Shown here: positions 1 to 7,876 of the stretch, one piece after another
Position numbering within the stretch: the stretch's first letter is position 1
Layout: every line of letters begins with the position of its first letter
Assembly: GCF_003313505.1 (NCBI RefSeq)
Contig: NZ_QMHO01000001.1
Coordinates: 620,001-684,000 of the forward strand
DNA from: Pedobacter nanyangensis
Lineage (GTDB): Bacteria; Bacteroidota; Bacteroidia; Sphingobacteriales; Sphingobacteriaceae
Length of the DNA: 64,000 bases
Direction of reading: 5' to 3'
Made by a program: the position numbers and the translations under genes
Notes under the pieces: generated by a model
Seen by the model: only the letters and a program-made list of their open reading frames with translations
The model's database searches: none
What the model was told of the DNA's origin: nothing

Positions 1-1
1 C

Positions 2-898
2 TTTATCAACTTATTTACGCATTACGATAGGAAAGTAATACCAAATCAACCGAGCAAACCACGTAGAACCATAAGCTATATGACCAGTGCTGATGGTGTA
101 AACTACAGCGATTGGAAAGATTTGGCTACCATTGAAGAAGGTCATTACCAAACCAGTGGTAGTTTCGGCAATACGGTAGGAACTTCATTTAATTTCCACC
201 CGGTAAAAGAGGGCGAAAACGGACTAAATTACAGAACCAATTTATACTACATCCAAACCAAGGATTTTGGTAAAACTTGGGAGAGTGTGCGTGGTAAAAA
301 AGTACAACTACCCTTAATCCAAATTGAAAACGATGCATTGGTAAAAGATTACCATTCCCTAGGTTTAAACGTTTACATTAACGATGTAGAATTCGATCAT
401 CAAGGTTATCCCATCATCTTATTTATTACCAGTAAAGGCTACCAAGCTGGACCAGAAAACGCTCCCTACACCTGGAATACCGCAAGATTTACAGGAACGG
501 CATGGGAAATATTGCCCGTAACGACTTCTGATAATAATTACGATATGGGCTCTTTAATAGTTGACAAAAAAGGAATTTGGACTATTGTTGGCCCAACGGC
601 TATAGGGCCGCAGGCTTTTAATACAGGCGGAGAAATGGTCATGTGGACAAGCAATAATAAAGGCAAAACTTGGATGGCAAAATCATTAACAGACAGGAGT
701 GCCTATAACCATTCTTACGCTAGAAAGCCAGTAAACGTTCATCCAGATTTCTTTGCGTTTTGGGCCGATGGACATGGCAGAAAGCGCTCTGTATCGCATT
801 TATATTTTTCGGATAAAAAGGGAAATGTTTACCAGTTGCCAGACCAAATGACGGCAGATTTAATGAAACCTATTAAACTAAAAAAGCCAGTTAAATAA
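2..898 (+). CDS. BNR-repeat (sialidase-fold) protein, 5' end outside window
   Basis: The reading frame is open from base 2 with no start, so the gene begins before the window; 298 residues are visible. The sequence has aromatic and Asp-rich beta-propeller character (SADGVNYSDWKDL, SNNKGKTWMAKSL, KDFGKTWESV), the S/T-x-D/N-x-G-x-T-W Asp-box pattern of BNR repeats. The family contains sialidase-fold glycan-binding or glycan-cleaving proteins, often secreted. The next gene starts 2 nt after the stop, so it heads or continues the operon running to 7660. The signal peptide and any catalytic residues would lie upstream and cannot be seen. An internal ATG at 80 is not the real start because the BNR-type sequence continues upstream of it in frame. 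Confidence 0.75.
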   Translation, partial: FINLFTHYDRKVIPNQPSKPRRTISYMTSADGVNYSDWKDLATIEEGHYQTSGSFGNTVGTSFNFHPVKEGENGLNYRTNLYYIQTKDFGKTWESVRGKKVQLPLIQIENDALVKDYHSLGLNVYINDVEFDHQGYPIILFITSKGYQAGPENAPYTWNTARFTGTAWEILPVTTSDNNYDMGSLIVDKKGIWTIVGPTAIGPQAFNTGGEMVMWTSNNKGKTWMAKSLTDRSAYNHSYARKPVNVHPDFFAFWADGHGRKRSVSHLYFSDKKGNVYQLPDQMTADLMKPIKLKKPVK

Positions 899-900
899 CC

Positions 901-2394
901 ATGCTTAGATACCCAAAGCGGATAATTGTAGGTCTTGTAGTAGTATTTTGCTATGCCTGTAATCAAGATCAACTCCATTTGCAAACGATCGATAACGTGC
1001 AGCTGGAAAAAAACCTGTTGAAGGTAGAAGTATTAGCTAAAAACTTGGATGTGCCTTGGGATATTTGCTATGCCGACGATCATTCGCTTTTTATTGCCGA
1101 GCAAGGTGGCGCCGTTTCCAGGATAGATTTAGCTACGGGTAAAAAAAAGCAGTTGGTTAAAATAGCGGAAGTTTGGCGCAAACGTACAGCAGGCCTGTTG
1201 GGTTTAGTGGTGCATCCACAAGTACAAAAAAATCCTTACCTGTTTGTAAATTACACGGTGCAAAAAGACAGTTTGCTCATCATTAACCGTTTGGTTCGCT
1301 ACGAAATTACAGCAGACACCTTAAAAAACCCAAAAGTACTCTTAGAAGTAGATGGCTATACCGCACATAATGGTTCCCGCTTAGCTATCGGTCCCGACCA
1401 AAAATTATATTGGGCCACAGGCGATGCCTATTTTGGCGAAAAAGCGCAAGATCCGAAAAGTTTAAACGGTAAAATTTTGCGGATGAATACAGATGGTTCT
1501 GTACCTGCTGATAACCCAATACCGAACAGTTACGTTTGGGCATCGGGTTTTAGAAACATGCAGGGGCTAACATTCTCCAACAAAGGTTTGCTCTATACTT
1601 CCGAACACGGCGATGCTATTGAAGATGAAATCAACCTGATCGAAAAAGGGAAGAACTACGGTTGGCCAGCCATTGAAGGTAAAGAAGATTTGCCTGCAGA
1701 AAAGGCATTTGCCCTAAAACATCACACCACGCTGCCCATCAAATCTTGGACACCCGTTATTGCTCCTGCTGGTATCACGTATCACAATGGTAAAGGCATC
1801 CCCGAATGGGCAAATAGTTTACTGCTGACCACTTTAAAAGGCAAAAGTTTAAGGGTAATCAAACTAAATGACGACGGTAAGAGCGTAAAACATGAAGAAA
1901 TTTTCTTCGAGAAATATTATGGCCGATTACGGGATGTCTGCACCGATAAAGATGGTGCGGTCTACCTAGCTACCAGTAACCGAGATTGGAACCCTTCGCC
2001 AGGTTTTCCATTGCCAGGAGATGATAAAATCTTAAAAATTAGCAAAGCTGATAAAGCTACGCACAAAGTGCTAAGGGCAGAAGAACCAGAAACTGCAAAT
2101 CTTGTTTCGGGTAAAACGATATACCAGCAATATTGCGCCTCCTGCCATAAAGAAGATGGAACAGGTGTATTGGGAACTTTCCCGGCCTTGGCAGGTTCGG
2201 CAAAGGTGAAGGCTAGTCCAGAAACGCTAATCCCAATTTTATTAAATGGCATTAGCAAGGAACAAGCAGGTGCAGCAATGCCCGCATTTAATTTTTTAAG
2301 TAATGAAGAAGCGGCAGCAGTTCTTACTTACATCCGTCAAAACTGGGGTAATAAGGCCAGTGCCATTACACCTACACAAATCAAAAAACAATAA
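901..2394 (+). CDS. PQQ-dependent sugar (aldose/sorbosone) dehydrogenase fused to cytochrome c, lipoprotein
   Basis: The 497-residue protein has a lipoprotein signal with the lipobox Cys at residue 20 (VVFCYAC). A glucose/sorbosone-dehydrogenase beta-propeller follows (about 45-380; LDVPWDICYADD, GLLGLVVHP, SEHGDAIEDEINLI, GKNYGWP). The C-terminal class I cytochrome c domain carries a CASCH haem site at residues 412-416 and a candidate distal Met ligand at 460 (AAMPAF). Family members oxidise aldoses to lactones in the periplasm, and the fused cytochrome would pass electrons to the respiratory chain. It sits 2 nt after the BNR gene and 5 nt before the Nramp-like gene. The true sugar cannot be read from sequence, and PQQ itself is inferred from the family. 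Confidence 0.85.
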   Translation: MLRYPKRIIVGLVVVFCYACNQDQLHLQTIDNVQLEKNLLKVEVLAKNLDVPWDICYADDHSLFIAEQGGAVSRIDLATGKKKQLVKIAEVWRKRTAGLLGLVVHPQVQKNPYLFVNYTVQKDSLLIINRLVRYEITADTLKNPKVLLEVDGYTAHNGSRLAIGPDQKLYWATGDAYFGEKAQDPKSLNGKILRMNTDGSVPADNPIPNSYVWASGFRNMQGLTFSNKGLLYTSEHGDAIEDEINLIEKGKNYGWPAIEGKEDLPAEKAFALKHHTTLPIKSWTPVIAPAGITYHNGKGIPEWANSLLLTTLKGKSLRVIKLNDDGKSVKHEEIFFEKYYGRLRDVCTDKDGAVYLATSNRDWNPSPGFPLPGDDKILKISKADKATHKVLRAEEPETANLVSGKTIYQQYCASCHKEDGTGVLGTFPALAGSAKVKASPETLIPILLNGISKEQAGAAMPAFNFLSNEEAAAVLTYIRQNWGNKASAITPTQIKKQ

Positions 2395-2399
2395 ATTAC

Positions 2400-3602
2400 A
2401 TGGCAAATTCAAATAAATTCATATCCTTATTAAAAGGCTTAGGGCCAGGTGTTATTACAGCCGCCCTGGTTTTTGGTCCAAGTAAAATGACCATTACTTC
2501 ACGTTTGGGCGCCGAATTTGGTTATTCCATGCTGTGGATTGTGTTAGTAGCCATATTTTTTATGCTGGCATTTACTAATATGGGCGCTCGCATTGGGTTA
2601 AGCAGTAACGAAAGCTTGCTTGCCCAAATTCGCTTAAAATGGGGCAAAGGTGCTGCTATGGCTATTGGTTTAGGTGTTTTTTTGGTAACTACCTCATTTC
2701 AGGCAGGCAATTCTATAGGCGTGGGCATTGCCATTGCCGAAGCCAGTGGGACACCGGTTTGGCTCTGGGTGGTTTTGTTCAACGTATTAGGGATTGCCTT
2801 ACTTTTTTTTAGAAGTTTTTACAAAGTGCTAGAACGGTTAATGATTGCTTTGGTAGCGGTAATGCTCATTGCTTTTTTAACTACGCTTTTCTTAGCCAAA
2901 CCGTCTATTTCTGGCATTGCAGAAGGTTTTGTGCCAAGTTATAATCCAAACGCAGCTGTATTGCTAATTGCTTTTGTAGCCTCATGCTTTTCCATTGTGG
3001 GGGCTTTTTACCAGTCGTATTTAATGCAGGAACGTAAAAAATTAGGTGCCCAAGTGACTAACAAAAGCACAACAGGCATCCTGATTTTGGGTTTCATGAG
3101 TGCAGTAGTAATTATTTGTGCTGCTGCGGTGCTACATCCGCAGGGAATTAAAGTAAACAGTGCATCCGAAATGTCTAAAGCTTTGCAGCCTTTATTTGGC
3201 GAGTACGCCGCCAATCTGTTTTTGCTAGGCTTATTTGGAGCGTCTTTTTCATCGTTGGTAGGTAATGCTACGGTAGGTGGTAGCTTACTGGGCGATGCTT
3301 TTGGTTATGGCAGTCAGCTAAGTGCTAAAATGGTGAGGCTCTTTATTGCCCTGGTAATGGTTTGTGGCGCTACCATTTCTTTGGTATTTGGTAAACTGCC
3401 ATTAGAGCTTATCATTTTTGCCCAAAGCGTAACCATTTTCTTGGTGCCTTTTATCGGCTATGCCATGTATCAAATAGCCAATGATGAAAAAATTATGGGC
3501 GCTCGAAAAAACAGTAACTATATAAAATTAGTGGGTGCCATAGGCTTATTGCTATTAGTAGCATTGGCCGCATGGAATTTCTACAACATGTTCATTCAAT
3601 AA
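2400..3602 (+). CDS. Nramp-fold transporter lacking the canonical metal-binding motifs
   Basis: This 400-residue protein has about 11 hydrophobic helices. Its first helix aligns well with Nramp TM1 and the following loop (GPGVITAALVFGPSK, then AEFGYSMLW). However, the metal-binding DPGN of TM1 reads GPSK (residues 26-29), and the TM6 MPH site region reads GAFYQSYLM. The fold is therefore Nramp-like, but the residues that bind Mn2+/Fe2+ in MntH are absent. Its place in an operon with sugar dehydrogenase, epimerase and aldolase genes makes an organic substrate or a different cation (compare the NRMT Mg2+ branch) plausible. An automatic label of manganese transporter would be unsafe. Confidence 0.8.
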   Translation: MANSNKFISLLKGLGPGVITAALVFGPSKMTITSRLGAEFGYSMLWIVLVAIFFMLAFTNMGARIGLSSNESLLAQIRLKWGKGAAMAIGLGVFLVTTSFQAGNSIGVGIAIAEASGTPVWLWVVLFNVLGIALLFFRSFYKVLERLMIALVAVMLIAFLTTLFLAKPSISGIAEGFVPSYNPNAAVLLIAFVASCFSIVGAFYQSYLMQERKKLGAQVTNKSTTGILILGFMSAVVIICAAAVLHPQGIKVNSASEMSKALQPLFGEYAANLFLLGLFGASFSSLVGNATVGGSLLGDAFGYGSQLSAKMVRLFIALVMVCGATISLVFGKLPLELIIFAQSVTIFLVPFIGYAMYQIANDEKIMGARKNSNYIKLVGAIGLLLLVALAAWNFYNMFIQ

Positions 3603-3628
3603 CATTGATAAAAATATAACACGCAAAT

Positions 3629-4645
3629 ATGGAAGATTTAAAAGCGCTTGAAGAAAGATACACTCGTCCTTCGGAGGCTCTTATTGCAGATGTAAAAAAA
3701 ATTAAAGGCGATATTGTATTGCTCGGCATTGGTGGTAAAATGGGGCCTAGCATGGGCAAATTATTGGTAGATGCCTTGCGTAAAGCAGGAATGTCGAACC
3801 GTGTAATTGGCGTATCTCGTTTCTCTAACCAACAAGCAAAAGAAGAACTTTTAGCGGTAGGCATAGAAGTAATTGCTTGCGATTTGCTGAACGATGAAGA
3901 ACTTTTTGCTTTACCAGATGTACCAAACGTGATTTATTTGGCTGGCAATAAATTTGGTACCACTGGAAAAGAAAACTTTACTTGGGCAATGAATGCCTAT
4001 TTGCCTGGTAGAGTGGCCGAAAAGTATAAGAATTCGAACATTGTGGTATTCTCTTCTGGAAATGTATTGCCATTTGTTCCAGTTACCTCTGGCGGCGTAT
4101 CTGAAGAAACCACACCAGAACCCATTGGCGAATATGCACAATCTTGTTTGGGGCGAGAGCGCATTTTCGAGTTTTTTGCCCATAAAAACCAAACGCCAAC
4201 TTTAATTTACAGGTTAAATTACGCGGTAGATTTTAGGTACGGTGTAGTGATGGAAATTGCCAAAGCGATTTTGGCTGGTAAGGAAATAGATTTAAGTACC
4301 GAAAACGTGAATGTCATTTGGCAGGGCGATGCTAACGAAATTGCCATCCGTTCGCTGTTACATTGCGCTACACCTGCGAAAATCTTAAACGTAACCGGCC
4401 CCGAAATTTTATCCATCCGCTGGATAGCGCAACAATTTGCCAATATTTTTAACATCAAACCAAAATTTGTAAATGAACCTGTTGGTACGGCATTATTAAA
4501 CAACGCATCGGAGTGTCATCGCATTTTCGGTTATCCTAAAGTCACTATTAGGGAAATTATAGACATTACCGCTACTTGGTTAAGCAATGGTGGCGATGAG
4601 TTTGGTAAAGCCACACATTTTCAAGAAAGAGGAGGGAAATTTTAA
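3629..4645 (+). CDS. NAD-dependent epimerase/dehydratase-family protein with altered catalytic Lys
   Basis: The 338-residue protein has an N-terminal Rossmann motif (LLGIGGKMG, about residues 31-39), a VIYLAGNKFG segment and a Ser-containing VVFSSGNVLP strand as in extended SDR enzymes. The expected YxxxK catalytic pair reads YAQSC, so the Lys is Cys. It may bind NAD(P) but act by a modified mechanism. Its stop overlaps the start of the DapA-like gene (TAATG), indicating translational coupling and a shared pathway. The substrate is unknown; a sugar or sugar acid is likely from context. Confidence 0.75.
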   Translation: MEDLKALEERYTRPSEALIADVKKIKGDIVLLGIGGKMGPSMGKLLVDALRKAGMSNRVIGVSRFSNQQAKEELLAVGIEVIACDLLNDEELFALPDVPNVIYLAGNKFGTTGKENFTWAMNAYLPGRVAEKYKNSNIVVFSSGNVLPFVPVTSGGVSEETTPEPIGEYAQSCLGRERIFEFFAHKNQTPTLIYRLNYAVDFRYGVVMEIAKAILAGKEIDLSTENVNVIWQGDANEIAIRSLLHCATPAKILNVTGPEILSIRWIAQQFANIFNIKPKFVNEPVGTALLNNASECHRIFGYPKVTIREIIDITATWLSNGGDEFGKATHFQERGGKF

Positions 4646-5709
4646 TGACGCTTAGTAAAGAATTATATCAGCATTTACAGCAGGGAACGGTAATCCCTGC
4701 ACACCCGTTGGCATTAACCGAAAATAGAACTATCGACGAGAAAATGCAACGTCAACTCACGAGATATTACATAGAAAGTGGCGCAGGAGGTATGGCGGTT
4801 GCTGTACATTCTACTCAGTTCGAAATCAGAGATCCGGGAGTAAATTTATTTACCACCGTACTGCAATGGGCAGCAGAAGAAGTAACCAAGGCTAATCTCC
4901 AACGTCCGTTTTTAAAAGTGGCAGGTATTTGCGGCCCAACAGCACAAGCAGTTAGCGAAGCTAAAATAGCAGCTAGTTTAGGCTACGATATGGGGCTGCT
5001 TAGTATGGGCGGTTTACAAGGATGGACTGACGCACAAATTTTAGATAGGGTAAGGGAAGTAGCGCAGGTCATCCCGGTGTTTGGCTTCTATTTACAACCC
5101 TCGGTTGGTGGACGAATTTTTAGCTACGATTTTTGGCTACAATTTGCAGAGATCGAAAATGTATTGGCGATTAAGTGCGCTTCATTTAATCGTTACCAAA
5201 CTTTAGATGTAGTAAGAGCAGTTTGCAACAGCAGTAGGAGAGACGAAATTGCGCTTTACACCGGTAACGATGATAACATTGTGGCCGATTTACTAACCTC
5301 TTATCGTTTTACGGTAAACGGGAAGGAGGTAAAAAAAGGTTTTGTAGGTGGTTTGTTAGGCCACTGGGCAGTTTGGACACAAAGAGCAGTGACTTTAATG
5401 GAAGAAATTAAAGCTTACCGAAACAAGCCAACGGCTACCCAATTTGATGATTTGATGAGCCGAGGGGTAGAAATTACTGATGTGAATGCTGCATTGTTCG
5501 ATCCTGCAAACCACTTCCACGGTTGTATTCCGGGTATTCATGAAATGTTGCGTAAGCAAGGGTTGTTGAAAGGCATTTGGTGCTTAAATCCAGACGAGAA
5601 ATTATCTCTAGGACAACTAGAAGAAATAGATAGGGTACATCAAGATTATCCACACCTAAATGATGATGCTTTTGTGGCCAACTTTTTAGCACAGCAAGGA
5701 GGACTTTAA
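4645..5709 (+). CDS. Dihydrodipicolinate synthase (DapA/NanA)-family aldolase
   Basis: This is a 354-residue TIM-barrel class I aldolase or dehydratase of the DHDPS superfamily. The candidate Schiff-base lysine is K177 (NVLAIKCASF), preceded by a Tyr-containing strand (PVFGFYLQPSVGG). It is about 50 residues longer than ordinary DapA (about 290-300), mostly at the C-terminus, and lies outside any lysine-biosynthesis context, so it is not taken as dapA. Family members cleave or dehydrate 2-keto-3-deoxy sugar acids, sialic acid or related compounds. The start overlaps the stop of the upstream epimerase gene, and the next gene follows 1 nt after its stop. Cytoplasmic, with no signal peptide. Confidence 0.8.
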   Translation: MTLSKELYQHLQQGTVIPAHPLALTENRTIDEKMQRQLTRYYIESGAGGMAVAVHSTQFEIRDPGVNLFTTVLQWAAEEVTKANLQRPFLKVAGICGPTAQAVSEAKIAASLGYDMGLLSMGGLQGWTDAQILDRVREVAQVIPVFGFYLQPSVGGRIFSYDFWLQFAEIENVLAIKCASFNRYQTLDVVRAVCNSSRRDEIALYTGNDDNIVADLLTSYRFTVNGKEVKKGFVGGLLGHWAVWTQRAVTLMEEIKAYRNKPTATQFDDLMSRGVEITDVNAALFDPANHFHGCIPGIHEMLRKQGLLKGIWCLNPDEKLSLGQLEEIDRVHQDYPHLNDDAFVANFLAQQGGL

Positions 5710-5710
5710 G

Positions 5711-7660
5711 ATGAAGTTATTGAAATTGTTTTGCCTGTTATTCGCTTTTGCGTTTGTAAAAACGGCTAAAGCACAGCAGGATAAATTTGTAAACCATGGC
5801 CCGCAACTAACCGCTACCATGATACAGGGCAGTATTTTTTTGAAAGATGCCAAAGGTAATTTATTGCTATACACCGTAGTACGTGGCGAACCTGCACATT
5901 TATTGGCTTTTAATGTGAAAACCAAAGCTTTGGTGCTTGATGTTCCTTTGCCCAAATCAGATGGTGCTTGGGATTTAGCACAGTCTACCGATGGGACGCT
6001 ATACGTTCCGGGGGCAGGAGGAAAGCTGTTTAGCCACAAACCGGGCACAAAAAACATTACCGATTTGGGCAATGCCCTACCTAACGAAACCTACTTGTGG
6101 AATTTAACAGCTGGTAAAAATGGCGAAGTTTTCGGCGCTACTTACCCAGGTTGTAGGCTGTTCAGGTATCATCCAAAAGACGGGTTTACCGATTTAGCCA
6201 ACGGCCCCTTGGTAGCGGGTGAAAATTATGTGCGTAGCCTTGCTTTCGATACCAAACGGAATATACTTTACGCTGGCGTGGGTTCTCATGCGCATCTTGT
6301 GGCCATTAATTTAACTACCAAAGAGAAAAAAGAGATACTGCCAGCTAAATATCAAGACAGAGAATTTGTTTATAGCTTAGAAATGGTAAAAGGTACCGAT
6401 GGACAAGACAGATTATTGGCGCTGCTTACTGCTGGTCAAACCACTTTGGTTTACAACCTTGCTACACAAAAAGTAGAACAGGAAGTTGTTGATATGGATA
6501 TGAAGGCGGTAGGTACAGATGTGAAAAAATCGTTGCTATATTACACTTCAAAAGGTAGTTTAAAACGTGTTGACGCAAGCAAGAACTTTAATACGGCTAT
6601 TACTTTAGCAACGGATATTGCTGCGGCAACAGCGTTCCATAACGATAATGCCGGTAATCTTTATGTATTGACCGTTAAGGGAAAATTACTACATTACCAT
6701 ACTTCAACCAAAAAAATACAAATTACCGCATTAAAAATCCCATCGCAGCCGATACCAATTAATGCCATTATGTACGGCCCCGATAAAAAAGTGTGGACAG
6801 GCGGTTATCTGGCAGGTGGGCATGCAACGTTTGATCCCGCAACAAACAAAAACACTAAGTATGCGGGTTTAGACCAAACCGAAGGGATGTCCTTTATGGG
6901 TAGTAAAATCTATTTTGGCATTTATCCCAAAGGGAGATTTTACACTTATGATGTTACCCAGGCTTGGAATACCGTTAAAAGTAATCCGAAATTGATTTTC
7001 GAAGAGAAAGACCAGAGCCGTTCATTTGCTGTTCATGCCTTGCCGAAGTTACAAAAGGTTTATTTTGGTACTGTACCTGAATATGGTAAGTTGGGCGGTG
7101 TTTTGGCCATGTACGATGAAGCTAACCACAAACACACGTCATTTGGAGAAGTTTTAGAAAAGCAGTCGGTGGCCAGCTTGGCCAGTAAAGATGGTGTATT
7201 GATTTTGGGCGGATCTATTTCTGGTGGCTTGGGTGTAAAGCCTGAACGTAAGGAAGCAGAGCTGATGTTTTGGGACATGAAAACGAACCAGACCATCACT
7301 AAATTAGTGCCGGTTGCTGGTGCGGCTGCTATTACCTGTCTCATTAACGGCCCCGATGGGAATATTTGGGGTATCGCCGATGGGCATTTGTTCATCTTGG
7401 ATGTGGCACAACAAAAGGTGCTTTCCGTACAAAAACTGTATGATTATCCTCCTTTTGGCAGCCACATTTGGCGTAGTGCTTTTTTAGCAATTCATCCCTC
7501 TGGAGATATTTACGGAACGGATAATGGTAAGCTTTTTAAGCTATATCCATCCACTAAAAAAGTTGAATTTTTAGCAGAAAATGCGGGGCTAATGGTAATG
7601 GATCCAACTGGGAAAATTTACTTTAAACGTGGTACGGAGCTTTGGTCTTATACGCCTTAA
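5711..7660 (+). CDS. Secreted beta-propeller protein, function unknown
   Basis: The 649-residue protein has a Sec signal peptide (about residues 1-21, ending KTAKAQQ). The rest is repeated beta-strand blades with motifs such as DGAWDLAQSTDGTLYVPG, KNGEVFGATYPG and GPDGNIWGIADG, as in WD40/SMP-30-like or YVTN propellers. No catalytic residues are recognised. It is the last gene of the tight operon and likely acts in the periplasm or outside the cell on, or as a sensor of, the same substrate. A 216-nt gap with palindromes follows. Confidence 0.65.
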   Translation: MKLLKLFCLLFAFAFVKTAKAQQDKFVNHGPQLTATMIQGSIFLKDAKGNLLLYTVVRGEPAHLLAFNVKTKALVLDVPLPKSDGAWDLAQSTDGTLYVPGAGGKLFSHKPGTKNITDLGNALPNETYLWNLTAGKNGEVFGATYPGCRLFRYHPKDGFTDLANGPLVAGENYVRSLAFDTKRNILYAGVGSHAHLVAINLTTKEKKEILPAKYQDREFVYSLEMVKGTDGQDRLLALLTAGQTTLVYNLATQKVEQEVVDMDMKAVGTDVKKSLLYYTSKGSLKRVDASKNFNTAITLATDIAAATAFHNDNAGNLYVLTVKGKLLHYHTSTKKIQITALKIPSQPIPINAIMYGPDKKVWTGGYLAGGHATFDPATNKNTKYAGLDQTEGMSFMGSKIYFGIYPKGRFYTYDVTQAWNTVKSNPKLIFEEKDQSRSFAVHALPKLQKVYFGTVPEYGKLGGVLAMYDEANHKHTSFGEVLEKQSVASLASKDGVLILGGSISGGLGVKPERKEAELMFWDMKTNQTITKLVPVAGAAAITCLINGPDGNIWGIADGHLFILDVAQQKVLSVQKLYDYPPFGSHIWRSAFLAIHPSGDIYGTDNGKLFKLYPSTKKVEFLAENAGLMVMDPTGKIYFKRGTELWSYTP

Positions 7661-7731
7661 ATAACAGATTTTATATAATCTATTGCTAGTTTGGTCTATT
7701 TCCATTTATTAAATGAAATGTTTTTAACACC

Positions 7732-7862
7732 TTGGCGGGGGCGCCAACAGAGGAGATTTCTAATGTTGTTGTTCTCCACTAATGCTAAACACCATAGTTT
7801 AAGTCCGAAGGATTGACATAATGATAGATTTGAAAGATGGTGTGGAAAAACCCCGAAGGGGT
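7732..7862. repeat. Two palindromic REP-like hairpins ahead of the GH20 gene
   Basis: TTGGCG-GGGG-CGCCAA lies at 7732-7747 and ACCCC-GAA-GGGGT at 7850-7862. The second ends 14 nt before the GH20 start codon. Two imperfect direct copies around CCGAAGG (about 7805 and 7853) lie between and within them. The ccccgaagggg type resembles dispersed intergenic repeats of Bacteroidota; that is a recollection and was not searched. Confidence 0.5.
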
Positions 7863-7876
7863 GATATGATTAAAAT

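Noticed and set aside
4645-5709. Calling the DapA-like gene dapA (lysine biosynthesis)
   Set aside because: Too long, in a sugar-type operon, and with no neighbouring lysine genes; only the superfamily is supported.
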